From Coriaria nepalensis (taxonomy: Eukaryota; Streptophyta; Magnoliopsida; Cucurbitales; Coriariaceae), in the NCBI GenBank assembly GCA_027186245.1, contig CP114488.1, positions 3,174,501 to 3,238,500 on the forward strand: a stretch of DNA of 64,000 nucleotides. The letters run 5' to 3'. Each line of letters opens with the position of its first letter. Position 1 is the stretch's first letter. A program made the position numbers and the translations under genes. The notes beneath the pieces are model-generated. The model had not been told where the DNA came from and did not search any database. It saw only the letters and a list, made by a program, of their open reading frames with translations. Below, piece after piece: positions 1-10,904 of the stretch.

Positions 1-9
1 GCCATCTCA

Positions 10-1550
10 GAACCAGGTGGCTATAATGAAGCAGTGGGAAATCAAAGTTGGGAACAAGCCATGAAAGAGGAAATCTCTATGATTAACAAGAATGAAACTT
101 GGAGCTTGTCCAAGAAACGAGAGGAGAAGAAAGTAATTGGAGTTAAGTGGTTATTCAGGGTTAAGCTTAATCTTGAGGTTCCATTAACAAATACAAAGCA
201 AGGCTCGTAGTCAAAGGGTATGCTCAACAACAAGGGGTTGATTATGGAGATACATTTGCTCCAGTTGCAAGGCATGACACAATTAGATTACTCATTGCCA
301 TTGCAGCAAGCAAGGGCTGGTTCATTTTTCAGCTTGATGTGAAGTCTGCCTTTCTCAATGGCTATCTCAATGAGGAGATATATGTGGATCAGCCTGAAGG
401 ATTCATTGTAAAAGGGAAGGAGAATTATGTATACAAGCTTCACAAAGCATTGTATGGGTTAAAGCAAGCTCCTCGAGCATGGTATGACAGAATCAACACT
501 TATATGTTAAGCAAGAACTTCCAGAGGAGTGAAAGTGACCAAACTCTTTACATCTCAAACTCAGGTACATCAATCTTAATTGTTTCCTTATATGTTGATG
601 ATTTGTTGGTTACTGGAAGTAATTTGAACATGGTAGAAGAATTTAAAGAGATCATGAAAGGTGAGTTTGAGATGACTGATCTTGAAAATATGAAATATTT
701 TCTTGGAATGGAAATTCACCAATTATTAGAAGGTATTTTCATCTCTCAAGAAAAATATGCTAAAGACATGTTAAAGAAGTTCAGAATGGAAAGTTCAAAG
801 CCTGTTTCCACCCCATTAGCTACTGGTGAGAAGCTTTCAAATTCAGATGGCTCTGAAAAAACAGACTCAACTAGTTTTAGAAGTCTAGTTGGAGGGCTTA
901 TGTATTTAAAAACTATCGGGCCGGATCTAATGCACTCAACTTGTCTGCTGTCTAGATTTATGCATGCTCCATCACAGGTTCATAGTGGTGCTGCAAAAAG
1001 AATCCTAAGATATCTTTCTGGGACCACAAATGCTGGCATCTGGTTTAAGAAAACAGAATTGACCCTTTATGGTTATGTTGATAATGATTGGGCTGGATCA
1101 TCGGATGACATGAAAAGCACTAGTGGTTTTTGCTTTTCATTGGGGTCATGCATTTTTTGTTGGAGCTCCAAGAAACAACAAGTAGTAGCTCAATCCACAG
1201 CTGAAGCAAAATATATCTCTGCTGCCTCTGCTGCAAACCAGGCTGTGTGGATAAGGAAAATCTTGAAGGATTTTGGGTTTGTTCAAACTATTCCAACTAC
1301 CATTTTCTGTGATAGAAAATCTGCAATAGCCATCTCAGAAAATCCAATTCAGTTTGGAAGAACAAAACACATTTTGATCAAGTTTCATGCAATTAGAGAA
1401 TTGATTAGAAATTGTGAAATCAAACTTGAACACTGTGCCTCTGAAGATCAAAATACTGATATCTTTACTAAGGCACTTCCTAGCTACAAGTTTGAGTACT
1501 TTAAGAGCAGATTGGGAGTTATCAGTAAAACATTCCAGAAGGAGTGTTAA
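10..1550 (+). pseudogene. copia pol fragment: reverse transcriptase and RNase H, one frameshift
   Basis: The frame begins with the usual start of the copia RT domain (EPGGYNEAV, then NETWSL). One single-base frameshift lies near 170-178, just before the conserved KYKARLVVKGYAQQQG stretch. From about 174 the frame stays open to the stop at 1548-1550. RT signatures are DVKSAFLNG, LYGLKQAPRAWYD and the catalytic YVDDLLVTG. RNase H follows with GYVDNDWAG, the usual STAEAEY written as STAEAKY, and RTKHI. The stop codon overlaps the first bases of the LTR. The enzyme copied the element's RNA into DNA in cytoplasmic particles. The frameshift and the changed RNase H residue argue that this copy is no longer autonomous. 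Confidence 0.92.
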
Positions 1551-2192
1551 AAATGGAATGTTTTGTTATTAACTCTTTTTTTTTTGTCCTCTTCTCCCAG
1601 TTTTGGTTGACTTTTTGTTGCTTGAATTAAAGTCCGTTGACTTCAATCCATCAAGTTTCAGCATCCAATTTGTGACTTGTGGGAGTTGGTTTCACCTCAA
1701 TCTGAGTTGTATGCTGCAAGTTAGGATCTATTATGTTCTTGCTTTTCTCCTTGCTGTATTGCTTCTACAGCAAGGCTCAGATTTGCTTTTTCACTGTTCT
1801 ATTGGACTTGCTCATGGTTTACCACCTCTCCTGAGCTGGTTTGATTGTTTTTTGATCAAGGTTGGTGAAGATATTTCATCCTTGGACGAAATGTCTTTAA
1901 TCAGCCCAAAAGCTGCTAAAGCAGAATGCTTTTCTGCCTTCTTCAGTCTTCCAGCAGCCTTACTAGTTTATGTACTTTAGTTGTCATAATCAAGTGTTGT
2001 TGTACTTGTAACTTGTTTTTCTTTTTGATTTGCAGTATGGCTTTATTGTACTAGCTTTTGATGTATTAAGAACTTATATATGTCAACCTCTAGCTGCTTT
2101 CAATGTATGGAAAAATATTAACAGAAATACAACAATCTGTTTTTTATCTTCTTGGACTTTCTTCATCCTCTGCTCTTCTTAAAACTTCAACA
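1545..2192 (+). repeat. copia 3' LTR (648 bp)
   Basis: It begins TGTTAAAAATGG directly after the purine stretch CCAGAAGGAG and ends AAAACTTCAACA, the usual TG...CA ends. A TATA-like ACTTATATATG lies near 2070. The LTR start overlaps the pol stop codon. The five bases after it (GGAGT) would be the target duplication. Confidence 0.8.
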
Positions 2193-2897
2193 GGAGTCTG
2201 GTTAATGAGAAAGATAGTAGTTAAAACAAATTCTTTTCAATGAGTCAACGGAAAACCTGATTGAAATCTTAGGGCTCTAACAATATAAAGAATATGTTGA
2301 TGTTTTCATTCAGCTACACTGTTTTTTTGAGGAGTCTCAATGCATGAACATTAATGAATAATACCCTCTTTAGAATAAAAATCGTGTAGGAGAAATTCAC
2401 TCCTATTATCACTTCTCAATTTTTGATTTTTAGTTCTAAACTGTGTTTGAACATAAGAGGAAAATGACAGAATACATCACTTAACTTCATATTTTGCTTG
2501 CATCATGTAAATCCAAGTATTTCGACTGTGATCTTCTACTATGGTTAAGGAGTATTTCATATTATCATACCTAAGAACTGTGTGAACGCCATATATCACA
2601 GTGTATAAGTTCAAATAGATTTTTTGATCGAGATGGATTATTAGGAAAAAGAGGTTTATGATGTTTAGAGAGGGCATATATATCACAATAAACACTTTTA
2701 TTTGATTCAAAAAGAACATTTAATAAGCTCAATGTACTTATAGAGGCATGGCCTAGTCTAGCATGCCAAAGCTCAACAAAATCTTGTTTAGCAGATAAGT
2801 CCACCAAATTTCTCGGAGAATTAGAAATATGCACTGTATTTGCTAAAACAATTGATAAAGGTTCTGAAATCATCAGATGGTAGAGTTTGTGCTTCAA
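2193..2897 (-). pseudogene. copia GAG-pre-integrase and integrase remnant
   Basis: The segment at about 2760-2830 reads LWHARLGHASISTLSLL, the GAG-pre-integrase motif with the zinc-binding histidines. The matching cysteine pair is damaged (CDIYALSKHH). The core follows in other frames: SLTIVEDHSRNTW, then DNRSEFLLHDFYSKEGI, then ALRFQSGFPLTH and LINQTP, all in the correct order. The reading ends exactly at 2193 where the younger element joins. Several frameshifts and stops make it non-functional. Confidence 0.85.
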
Positions 2898-3094
2898 TTA
2901 ACCTTCCTAATCATCCTCAAGTCCAAAAGGTCTTGTATAAGACATTTAGTGGAAGAAAAAGTCAATGAACAGTTTAAGAATTTAGCTAGTTTACTAGCAT
3001 AAATAAGGTTGAAGGTAAAGGATGGAATACATAAGGCATTATAAAGGATTAAAGTATGTAATATGAACTATTTTAATATGTGAAACTGGAGTAA

Positions 3095-3145
3095 TCACGC
3101 CATTAGGTAATTGAATAGAGATATTGACTGTTGAATCATTTTAGG

Positions 3146-3176
<31 letters not shown>

Positions 3177-3292
3177 GCAGAAATGATATGATCAGTGGCA
3201 CCAGTATCCAAGATCCAAGGTGTATGAGAAAATTGATTAGATTCAGTGCAAGAAAAAGAGAAATGAGGTAGGCCTGGTGTGTTGGCTACCAT
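3095..3292 (-). pseudogene. copia aspartic protease remnant
   Basis: The motif WILDTGATDHI gives the aspartic protease active site (DTG) in its usual copia setting. It is followed by an A-rich/TA simple-sequence expansion (about 3144-3176) that destroys the reading. The protease would have processed the Gag-Pol precursor. Only the active-site neighbourhood is recognisable. Confidence 0.75.
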
Positions 3293-3459
3293 ATTGGATT
3301 GTGGAGGCTATGCCTTGGTTTGAATCAGAGCCAAAATCTGATCATACTCTGATTTAGAAAAGGTAAATATGTCTTTAGAAGCATCATTTTGGGTAGAAAT
3401 GATAGGAGTTACTACTTGATTTACAGCTTTCGCTGGATTATAGAATTTGTGTCCTTCTG

Positions 3460-4368
3460 GATATCCAATCAACTTATAGCATTTTGCCTTAAATGACCTT
3501 CCATCTCACAATGGCATTGCCCAATTTAAAATAGTTATCCATACTGTGGCCCACTATTTTACAGTGAGAACAATAGAGTTTTTATTTCTTAACATACTCA
3601 CTAGCCTTATTGAAATAGATAGTGTTGCCTGGTACAAATTTTCTGGAAATCATGACTACTGCTTCAGTAGGTTCAGATTCTATTAATGCTCTTGTGCCTT
3701 CTTGATTTTTAATTTGATTGTAACCTGGATTCACCTTAGGCAGGGGAATTCTGAGCATGATCTGCTCCCTTGAAGCTGAAAAATTATCATTAAGTCCCAC
3801 CAAGAACTTTATAACTTTGTCTCTCTCAACTCTATCAACAAGGATCTCTCTCAACTCTATCAACAAGGATCTTAAGTTGACCGCAGGTATAGCCACAAGA
3901 ACATTCAGGAATAGGTTCAAAGTCACTCATTTGATCTCATAAAGTTCTTAATTTCCCATATTAAACAATAATCGAGTCATTTCCTTATTTAATATTTGCT
4001 AGATGCCACTTAAGGTCAAAAATTATGGGTCCATCTTGCTGTACTGGAGTAGTTTTCAATTCTTCCTAAATTTCTTGAGCATTGCTTATGTAAGAAATAT
4101 TGTATTTAATTTTTGAATTAGCAGAATTATAAATCCAGGATACAACCATATCATTGCAACATTCCCAACTTTCAATAAGAATTTTTGCTTTTGCTGGGTT
4201 AGTTGTTTGTATGATTGATTCATCTGATTTTGGAAAATTGCCATCAACAAATACTAGTTTCTTTTTGCCTCGTAAGGCTCGTGTCATTTCCCGAGACCAG
4301 GTTTCATAATTATCTTTAGTTAAAATATCAGAAACATAAACATTTTGAGGATTATCCCCATGATCCAA
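3460..4368 (-). pseudogene. copia gag remnant with decayed zinc knuckle
   Basis: The N-terminal part (4368-4066) reads LTKDNYETWSREMTRALRGK, the UBN2-type gag start of plant copia elements. A second piece (3926-3582) carries KFLVGLNDNFSASREQIML. About 3550-3580 reads CSHCKIVGHSMDNY, a CCHC knuckle in which the last cysteine is tyrosine. Gag forms the virus-like particle that packages element RNA. Frame changes separate the pieces, so no full protein could be made. Confidence 0.8.
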
Positions 4369-4476
4369 TCTATATGGATTATTGCTTTTAAAAAACTTGA
4401 AAATAGATCTGGTTCTTCATCATGAGAATCATATTTCTTTCCGATAGTTTTTGATGGGTTATCTTCTATCATCAAT

Positions 4477-4488
4477 GCTCTGATACCA
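4477..4488 (-). other. tRNA-iMet primer binding site
   Basis: On the - strand the bases read TGGTATCAGAGC, the standard plant copia primer site, complementary to the 3' end of initiator methionine tRNA. It lies between the LTR and gag, which fixes the element's orientation. Confidence 0.85.
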
Positions 4489-4489
4489 T

Positions 4490-4857
4490 ATAACAAGTTG
4501 AAAAGCTTTATTACAGTGTTGATGCAGAAGAAGTAAAGCATAAATGGTAAGAGAAATGGAGTAGAAGAAATAAAATGTAGAATGTATTATCACTGTTATT
4601 TTTGGTACAAACGTACCAAAGGAAAGAATGTGATATTTATAACCTAATCTATCGAATAACAATTGTACAGATATATAAGAATCTTTTCTAGCTTAGATGC
4701 TAAAATGTAAAAAGATCTCTATCTTCAACTTTGTGTTTTGTACTAGAGACAAGTGGCAAAATGCATCACTATATTAGAAAGCAAGCTCAATATATTAGAA
4801 AAATACTTGCACCAGGCAGCAATGTAAACATGTTTATAAGCTTTAGTTCTAACAACA
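4490..4857 (-). repeat. 5' LTR of the older copia element
   Basis: On the - strand it starts near 4854-4857 with TGTTAGAACTAAAGC. It contains a TATA box in GGTTATAAATATCACA (4632-4644) and ends just before the primer site at 4488. The exact inner end is unclear because a clean terminal CA is not obvious. Length is about 365 bp. Confidence 0.7.
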
Positions 4858-6513
4858 TCTCAAGCAGAAGCTAAACTAAACACTCCGCTAGAATCATGAG
4901 ACTATCAGAAGGCTCAAACAGAGCTATTTCTTGTAATTGAAATATCTAAAATAACATTTAGAATAAGCAATTTTAATTATATGTGTTGTTGCCTAGCTGG
5001 TTTGATAATATACTAACTATTGTGCGTAACTAATTAAACACACTAATTTCCTAGCTAGGCTATTAGGCTCAACGACATGCATGAACCTCTTTTTGGCATA
5101 AATTGGTGTAAAGTACCCTTTAGCATCCTTTCATGCGAATGAGAGTATTCGCACTAATCTGCTTCAAATTTTTTATGTACGACTGAAAAAGAAAGCACTA
5201 AAAGGAGTAATCATAGCTTAACGAATAAGCACTAAGAGAGGGAAAGATTCAATTATGTATATATAAAGTCTAGCTAGTCTCATGCATTGTAGGATGAAGC
5301 AGGATTGCGATAGAAGGATAAGCCACAAACGCAAGTGCCAAATGGAATCATTTTCTTTTTCTTTAATGTACTATTCGTTTAATATCTACCAATAAGCAGT
5401 GCATGTTATTCTAATAGTCTGATCATGATATAAAACATTCGACATTAATTTTTGAGGATTAAACATTTTACTGACAAGTCTAACTAGTACCTCGTACAAG
5501 GAAGTCAATTGAATCTCCTATTGATCAAAAAATTAAGTAAATAAATAAAGAAGAAATTTCTTATAATATAAGGATTTTGAACTTAATTTCAACTCACATA
5601 TATAGAACTTAACTTTTGGGCTCCTTTGAAAGCATGTAGGTTTTTTTATTTATCATCTTCATAATCTTTAATTAATACTATTTTATAAATTCACTTATAG
5701 AAATTTCTGGTTAGTCTTTTTCATAATAGAAAACGCTGGATTAATTATTGGTGTACCTATATTTGATATTTGTACGGGAAAAATCGTTGTATCGGTGTTT
5801 CAATTTTTGAACGCTCTTGATCGTGTTTTATTCATCTAATTTCCTACTAAACTAAGCTTTGGGAACAAGGCTTAGGTCATCTATCCATCATGTGAATAGT
5901 TAATACGTAAAAAAAGAGAAAGAAATGCCAAAGCCAAGTGTGAATGAGATAGCAAAAGAATTCATTACAATACATATATCATTGCATATGCTGATAATGA
6001 TCAAACCTGGCCTAGCTAGAGGTGTATAGGGAGCTTGCAATTCATTGGAGGCCCACATTAACAGACCCATTTTTGCTTGGTGAGGGCTTCATGAGTCATT
6101 ATAAAGGAATGAAAAGTAGTTTAAGTGCTTTATTTCACATCTCTATGGTTTTGGCATTTTAAAAAATTTCCAAATGGATTAGTTGAATATAAAAAGCTCC
6201 ATGAAATTTAATTAGAGTTTAATATACAATTTTTGGATTAGGTTATGCAGAAAATTAAATTAATTAACTATTGAACCGAACTTCTCAGCTCTCTCTATAA
6301 CATAGAAAGGTTGATGATATGAGCTTGTGTTTTATGCATAAATTAAGTTCAATTTATATTATTACAAAATTACACTTTCGTCTAATCACTTAACACCCAT
6401 GATTTTGGAATGTTTCCTAGCTAGGTAAAAGTAGTTAGTCGACTCCCAACATAAAACGGCTTGCTTACCGTCTAGGAAATAATGCTGACACATTAAATTG
6501 TTAGCTATATGTT
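4858..6513. other. AT-rich stretch, no gene recognised
   Basis: No open frame here resembles a known protein, and I see no LTR, TIR or RNA gene. Short open frames are scattered and AT-biased. Confidence 0.5.
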
Positions 6514-7610
6514 GTTGGAAAAAGAGGTGTCAAAACGGACCGTTTGGCCTGGTCCAGCCTTAGCTATACCTAGAGGTGGCGATTCGTGTCGGCATTGCAC
6601 GGTTTAGGCATGGCACGAATTGTGTCATGTTATGTCCATGCCAAAAAATAAGGGTACGACACGGACACAGTAACAGGCCATAAACATGTCGTGCTGGCTC
6701 ATGAGATCGTGCCGACCCGTGAGCCCATTTCTGCCCATGTGCTTATTTTGGCTTATGAGCCCATTTTGACCCGTGAGCTCGAAAGCTTATTTTTTTAAAA
6801 AAAAATTAAATAAGATAAGAGTTTTAAGATGATTAGTAAAATACTAATACTATAATACATATTTTGTATATTGTTAATCGTTCTTAATAGTTATTATTTA
6901 GTAAATTAGAAGTTAGTACCATTAACAATTAAAATTATAAATAAAATATAATAAATATTATTTGGTCAAACAAAATCTTGCATTAATCGAAAGGTTTTTA
7001 ACATACAAAATGATTTTATGAGAAAAAACTCCTAAGATTAAGAGGCACTTTTGAGTTCGTGCCTTGAATGGGTCCAAAAAGGCCATGTCGTGCCGGCCCA
7101 CGGGCCAGCATAGTTGGGCATGGCACGGCCCGACACCCATGTTGTGCCCATGCTCATGCCGTGCTTTTGTCGTGTTATGTCATGCGTGCTCGTGCCGGCG
7201 CAGCCCATTTTACCACCTCTACTTATACCAACCTTTGCACTATTCTGAATGAGCCAAGCCCGTTTTAAAAAAATAATGTCTAAGCCCGGCCCAAAGCCCA
7301 TTAAGCTCATCCTCGAGTTGGGCCGGGCCCAAAATGGCATAGGAAAAATTGGGAGCAGGGAGAAGGGGAAAATTTAAAAATTATTATAGAATGTGACCAA
7401 AATAAAAGAGGAAAAACGTATAAGGATTAAAATTTTTTAATAAAAATTGAAATTAAAAAGCATAGGTGGGCTTGAATTCATGTCAGGGTCTAGCTCACAT
7501 GTGTGGACCAGGCCTAACCCGGCTCATTATAAGTGGGTCTAGTCCGATTTTAGGTCTGCCCAAAATTGCGGGCCGCAAACTTAACACATTTTGACACCTA
7601 TAGTCGAAAA
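6514..7610. mobile_element. non-autonomous hAT element (outer of a nested pair)
   Basis: The left end (6522) reads aaGAGGTGTCAAAACGG and the right end, reverse-complemented from 7602, reads taTAGGTGTCAAAATG. Both match the TAGAGGTGTCAAAA terminal pattern of other hAT copies in this window. The flanks GTTGGAAA (6514-6521) and GTCGAAAA (7603-7610) match at 6 of 8 bases, fitting an old 8-bp hAT target duplication. Subterminal DNA is unusually GC-rich, with GGCCCGGC-type words. No transposase is encoded. Without the inner element it would be only about 420 bp. Confidence 0.72.
6571..7221. mobile_element. non-autonomous hAT element (inner of the nested pair)
   Basis: It starts TAGAGGTGGCGATTCG (6571) and its other end, reverse-complemented from 7221, reads TAGAGGTGGTAAAATGGG. 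Flanks are GCTATACC (6563-6570) and CTTATACC (7222-7229), 6 of 8 identical. The interior is rich in GGCACGAC/GTCGTGCC-type words at both ends and AT-rich in the middle (about 6785-7025). The short open frames over its GC-rich ends are composition artefacts. It encodes no transposase. Confidence 0.75.
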
Positions 7611-8274
7611 CCTTAAATCGTCTCTATTTATTTTCATATTGCTCTTTTTTTCTTTTTAGGCTAAGAAGATTGCTCATTCGATGCATGAGAGAGTTGTGCA
7701 TGATTTGGCTTGGAATTTGGTGGTGCAGAATAGTTAGAAGACATTCTTATGAAGCAGTTAGAAAACCAGTGCAGTAAAGGGGATCACAAAAACGAGCGTA
7801 CTTTCTCGCTTTGGGTCTTAGAATTAGGCGAGGCTAGAATTTCTGGAAGTGTTCATTTTCTACATTTTTTTGGGGTAGCGCCTTCCTTCGGCTATAGCGT
7901 TAAAACTTTAAAGTCAAATTATATCATTTAGGGGTCTGTTTCTATATTTTTCTATTTTATATAAATTTAGGGTATTTTCATAATTTTCTTAATTCTAAAA
8001 TTTAGTGTTTGTTGTTCATTTGCTATTAGTATGAATATTGTCGTTTGTTTTCAGCAGCTTTTGAATAATACAAATATGAATTTTTTTTTCCTGATAGATT
8101 CCAATGTGATTTTATTTTTGTTCGAACAATTATCGAGGGAACACCCGTTCGTGTATTTACGAATAAGAATTTTATCTATATTTGCATTTTTGTTCTGCGT
8201 CATATGGGACATCGCCGGGATAATAGAGAGACTGATTTCCTTCGTAATGATTAAACTTCTACTAACGCAATCAG
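7611..8274. other. AT-rich stretch, no gene recognised
   Basis: A hydrophobic open frame at 8031-8327 (+) has no recognisable family and its base composition is that of background. I do not call a gene here. Confidence 0.45.
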
Positions 8275-8440
8275 ACGACATAATTTACTGTTATAACTTA
8301 TTTGTGGTCACGTCTGAAACCTTGTAAAACTCAACCGTACCCGTTTTCTAGGAATTAGGTTGATAAGGTAGGGGAGTCCGTAGGACCCCACCAACAGACT
8401 CAAGACTTATGCACAGATGGAGGTGCAAATTGCAGTAGTG
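8275..8440 (-). pseudogene. fragment of a gamma-glutamylcyclotransferase-like gene (second copy)
   Basis: The - strand around 8385-8340 reads SYGLPYLINL. The underlying bases, TCCTACGGACTCCCCTACC, differ by a single base from the fuller remnant at about 9545-9575. Similarity fades within roughly 80 bases on either side. It is too short and broken to encode a protein and is probably a diverged duplicate of the copy about 1.1 kb away. Confidence 0.5.
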
Positions 8441-9277
8441 AAGGAAATGAGACGCCATTGATAAATGGCCATGAGTCCAAAAGCTAGGTCAAATGAGGAG
8501 GGATCCCGAACTACATGTATAAACCGTAACAGCGCATTAACTTTTAGATATGAGACATTGTAAACTCTAACAGCCATGTCCACTATCATGCCAGAGCTTA
8601 ACCATCTGTCCATCATCGATCCTCCACGCACAAACTTGTTCGATAGTTTCAACCGTGAGTCTCCATGCGGCGTTGGAGATCTAAGAAGAATCTTTTGTTT
8701 GGTCGAACACTTAAGACATCACAATTATGTTCAGCAAACCATATTTTGTAATTCGTATCACAACATTGATTTGATTTTATGTAAGTCACGCTTCAATCTA
8801 CGTACAAGCATCACATTTTCACTTTACAAATAAAAGGATTGCCACCATTACTTATATCCTTATCTTACCCTTGCTGTTATTACCATGTGAATCTTACGCC
8901 TTTCATGGATGGAAGTGTGTTGAACTTAGTTGCATCCGGTCATGTTCTTCGAGCAAACCAATATCGAAATGCCATTACTCACTTTCGGATCTTGATTTGA
9001 AAAACATCTATGAAACAAGTTTAGGTACGTTATATCTTTAGTACCTGTCGGAACAAGTCTGTCTAAAATCTTTCAAGAAACTAAAGTTTCTGCTAATTTG
9101 TTGACAATGCAGATAGTTTGTTAGTTGGTTAGTTAATTAGTTGTTTCCTTACTATATTAATCTCAAGTTGCTTTTATTATTACAGATGAAGATTATTAAA
9201 CTAATTAAAGCATAAACTAAACTATACAACTCGATAGAAGCGGCGTCTTCCCGTAATCTCCGTTCACTTCCTCATCA
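8441..9277. other. no gene recognised
   Basis: Composition is closer to balanced than the surrounding AT-rich DNA. Two overlapping open frames near 8407-8833 have no recognisable family and no start or splice context I trust. Confidence 0.4.
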
Positions 9278-9703
9278 CTATTCTCTCTCTGTATACTCGT
9301 TCAGTCCTTCGCTGCCTGATTCATTCCAAAGCTCCTCGACCAAATCCCCGCCTGCAAAGTAGCACTCCACTTCCATCAAACCATCGCTGCCTGCCGGAGA
9401 TTCAATTCTTTCTTCATGAACTATTTGTATCGGAAGACAGTTGTAGTGGCCAATACTCGTGCCTTCTAATTGATCGAGTCGGGCAAGTCCTACATCTGAA
9501 ACTGCATAGAGCTCGCCCCCATACCCATTTACCCGACCCGGGAAGGTTGATTAGGTACGGGAGTCCGTAGGATTTTACAAGGGGATATGGTTTTGAAGTG
9601 ATGTAGGTGCCAAGATACATGGCGTCCTTTTTGTGTAGTAAATGTTTTAAGATGCCTCTTTTAGCGCCCCGTAGGTGAAGATTAGATGGTTCGGTTTTTT
9701 CTT
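9278..9703 (-). pseudogene. gamma-glutamylcyclotransferase-like (AIG2-like) pseudogene, two frameshifts
   Basis: Read on the - strand this is almost a whole plant GGCT/AIG2-like protein. The N-terminal motif FTYGALK (about 9660-9690; family FTYGTLKRG) binds substrate. Then come HKKDAMYLGTYITSKPYPLV, SYGLPYLINLPGSG, GELYAVSDVGLARLDQLEG, GHYNCLPIQIV and an acidic tail to the stop at 9278-9280. A one-base loss near 9655 breaks the frame after the first motif, and a one-base gain near 9525-9535 breaks it again before GELYAV. No ATG precedes the first motif; the expected place reads ATT. Intact relatives open gamma-glutamyl dipeptides to 5-oxoproline in glutathione turnover, or are uncharacterised. 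No introns are seen, consistent with the plant family or a retrocopy. Confidence 0.8.
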
Positions 9704-10457
9704 ACCAATGGTTGTTGATGCGGCGGATAATAGTAGAGAAGGAGAGAGTGAGAGAGTATGAAGTTGTGATTGTGTAAGGAAGAATGTCGATTGCATTTTG
9801 ATAGTGTTTTGATTCATAGTCTCAACATACTTCTAATAGTTTTCTAAGTTCTCTATTATTTATTTTTTTATTTATAAACTATTTCTAATTATTATGAATA
9901 ATATATATGAACGATTCAATAGTAATCTTCTCCCTTTTTATAGGTGTGACAATGTCGAATGTGGCTCCTTATTCCGCGTTTGGCTATAGGAACTTATAAT
10001 AATGATGATTATGATTTCTATTATTATTATTAAGATAATAGCATTATTTGATTTCTATGTTAATCAAATATAGGTGTATTACTTGTTTTGAATACTTTCT
10101 TTTGATTAAAATATATAATATTAACATTTCGTGAAAGTAAAACGATTGAGAACCTGATTTGCATGGAAATGAAAGAGGAAGAAACGAAAGAGAGAGAGAA
10201 TGGAGAGAAATTTATGTTATATTGATGTATATATAACAGAAACTAGTTCTAAGATAATCAAGAGCGTCATTGTTTTCTAGTGTGATTTAATAGTCATTTA
10301 CTCAACTTTTATTTTATGTATAACATATACATACACCAAGAGAGTAGGAACAAAAGAAGTTGACCAAGGTGACAACTCTAATGAAAACCTCTATGGTCCC
10401 TGTCGCCAGTCCGAGTAAACTGTAAGTTTCATCCTCAACTTGGGCCCTTGGCTTCCA
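9704..10457. other. no gene recognised
   Basis: AT-rich DNA with short di- and trinucleotide runs (for example TTATTATTATTA near 10020). Nothing is supported. Confidence 0.45.
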
Positions 10458-10904
10458 TTAGAATTTTATAGTACCATCAATAATGATTGGTTCAATTTTG
10501 AGGAAATTCAACTTATAATAATTGCTTGGAGACCCACGATTTCCACCGGTAACTTTAGTAAATGGCCTATCCATCTGTTGATCCAAATGCCTAGAAGAGT
10601 ACTTGTCCACTTCGTCAACAATTGTAACTTTACCGCCCACATGTGTAGTAGGCCCAAATTGAGTTTCAGCTATATGCGTCCCCGATTTTGAAGATGAGAG
10701 CAGATTATTGTCCGCTTCCTGGTTTTCCAGATTACTTGACCCAATTTTTGAAGCACTTGCTTTTGGCCCGTCAAAGTAATGGGTTTCTTCTTGGATTTCA
10801 ACTAGTATGTTTACTAGGCCCGTAAGAAGATGGCTTCTTAAACGCCCGGACGGCCAGTGAGTCTTTTGTCTAGAGAGAACTACCAATGTGGTGATTTGAG
10901 TCAC
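10458..10904 (-). other. unidentified 148-codon open frame, possibly a gag-like relic
   Basis: The frame starts with ATG at 10902-10904 and is hydrophilic. A C-terminal stretch (NRGSPSNYYKLNF) faintly recalls the segment before the conserved part of LTR-element gag proteins. The DNA is richer in G+C than its surroundings. A possible LTR lies upstream on the same strand (11695-12820), which would fit a decayed LTR element, but no protease or RT follows. I would not claim a function. Confidence 0.2.

Larger units (their letters stand above)
1..2192 (+). mobile_element. Ty1/copia LTR retrotransposon, 3' part
   Basis: The window opens inside the pol gene of a copia element. It runs through reverse transcriptase and RNase H and ends with a complete 3' LTR. 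Gag, protease, integrase and the 5' LTR would lie upstream of base 1. The right edge is sharp: the LTR ends with CA at 2192, and the next base continues the integrase reading of an older copia element on the opposite strand, so this copy inserted into that one. GGAGT (2193-2197) is the expected right target duplication; its partner is outside the window. The long open frame suggests a comparatively young insertion. Confidence 0.9.
2193..4857 (-). mobile_element. older Ty1/copia element, 5' part, interrupted
   Basis: Read on the - strand, this shows in order a 5' LTR, an initiator-methionine tRNA primer site, gag, a zinc knuckle, protease, the GAG-pre-integrase segment and integrase. The reading stops in the integrase core at 2193, where the + strand copia element begins. 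Frames are broken by many indels and stops, so it is a dead relic. The rest of its pol and its 3' LTR should lie beyond the left edge of the window. Confidence 0.88.

Noticed and set aside
1603..1980. 125-codon hydrophobic open frame in the copia LTR
   Set aside because: It lies wholly inside a non-coding LTR and has no family.
7038..7340. Overlapping open frames on both strands in a GC-richer zone
   Set aside because: They follow the terminal sequence of two non-autonomous hAT elements and match no protein.
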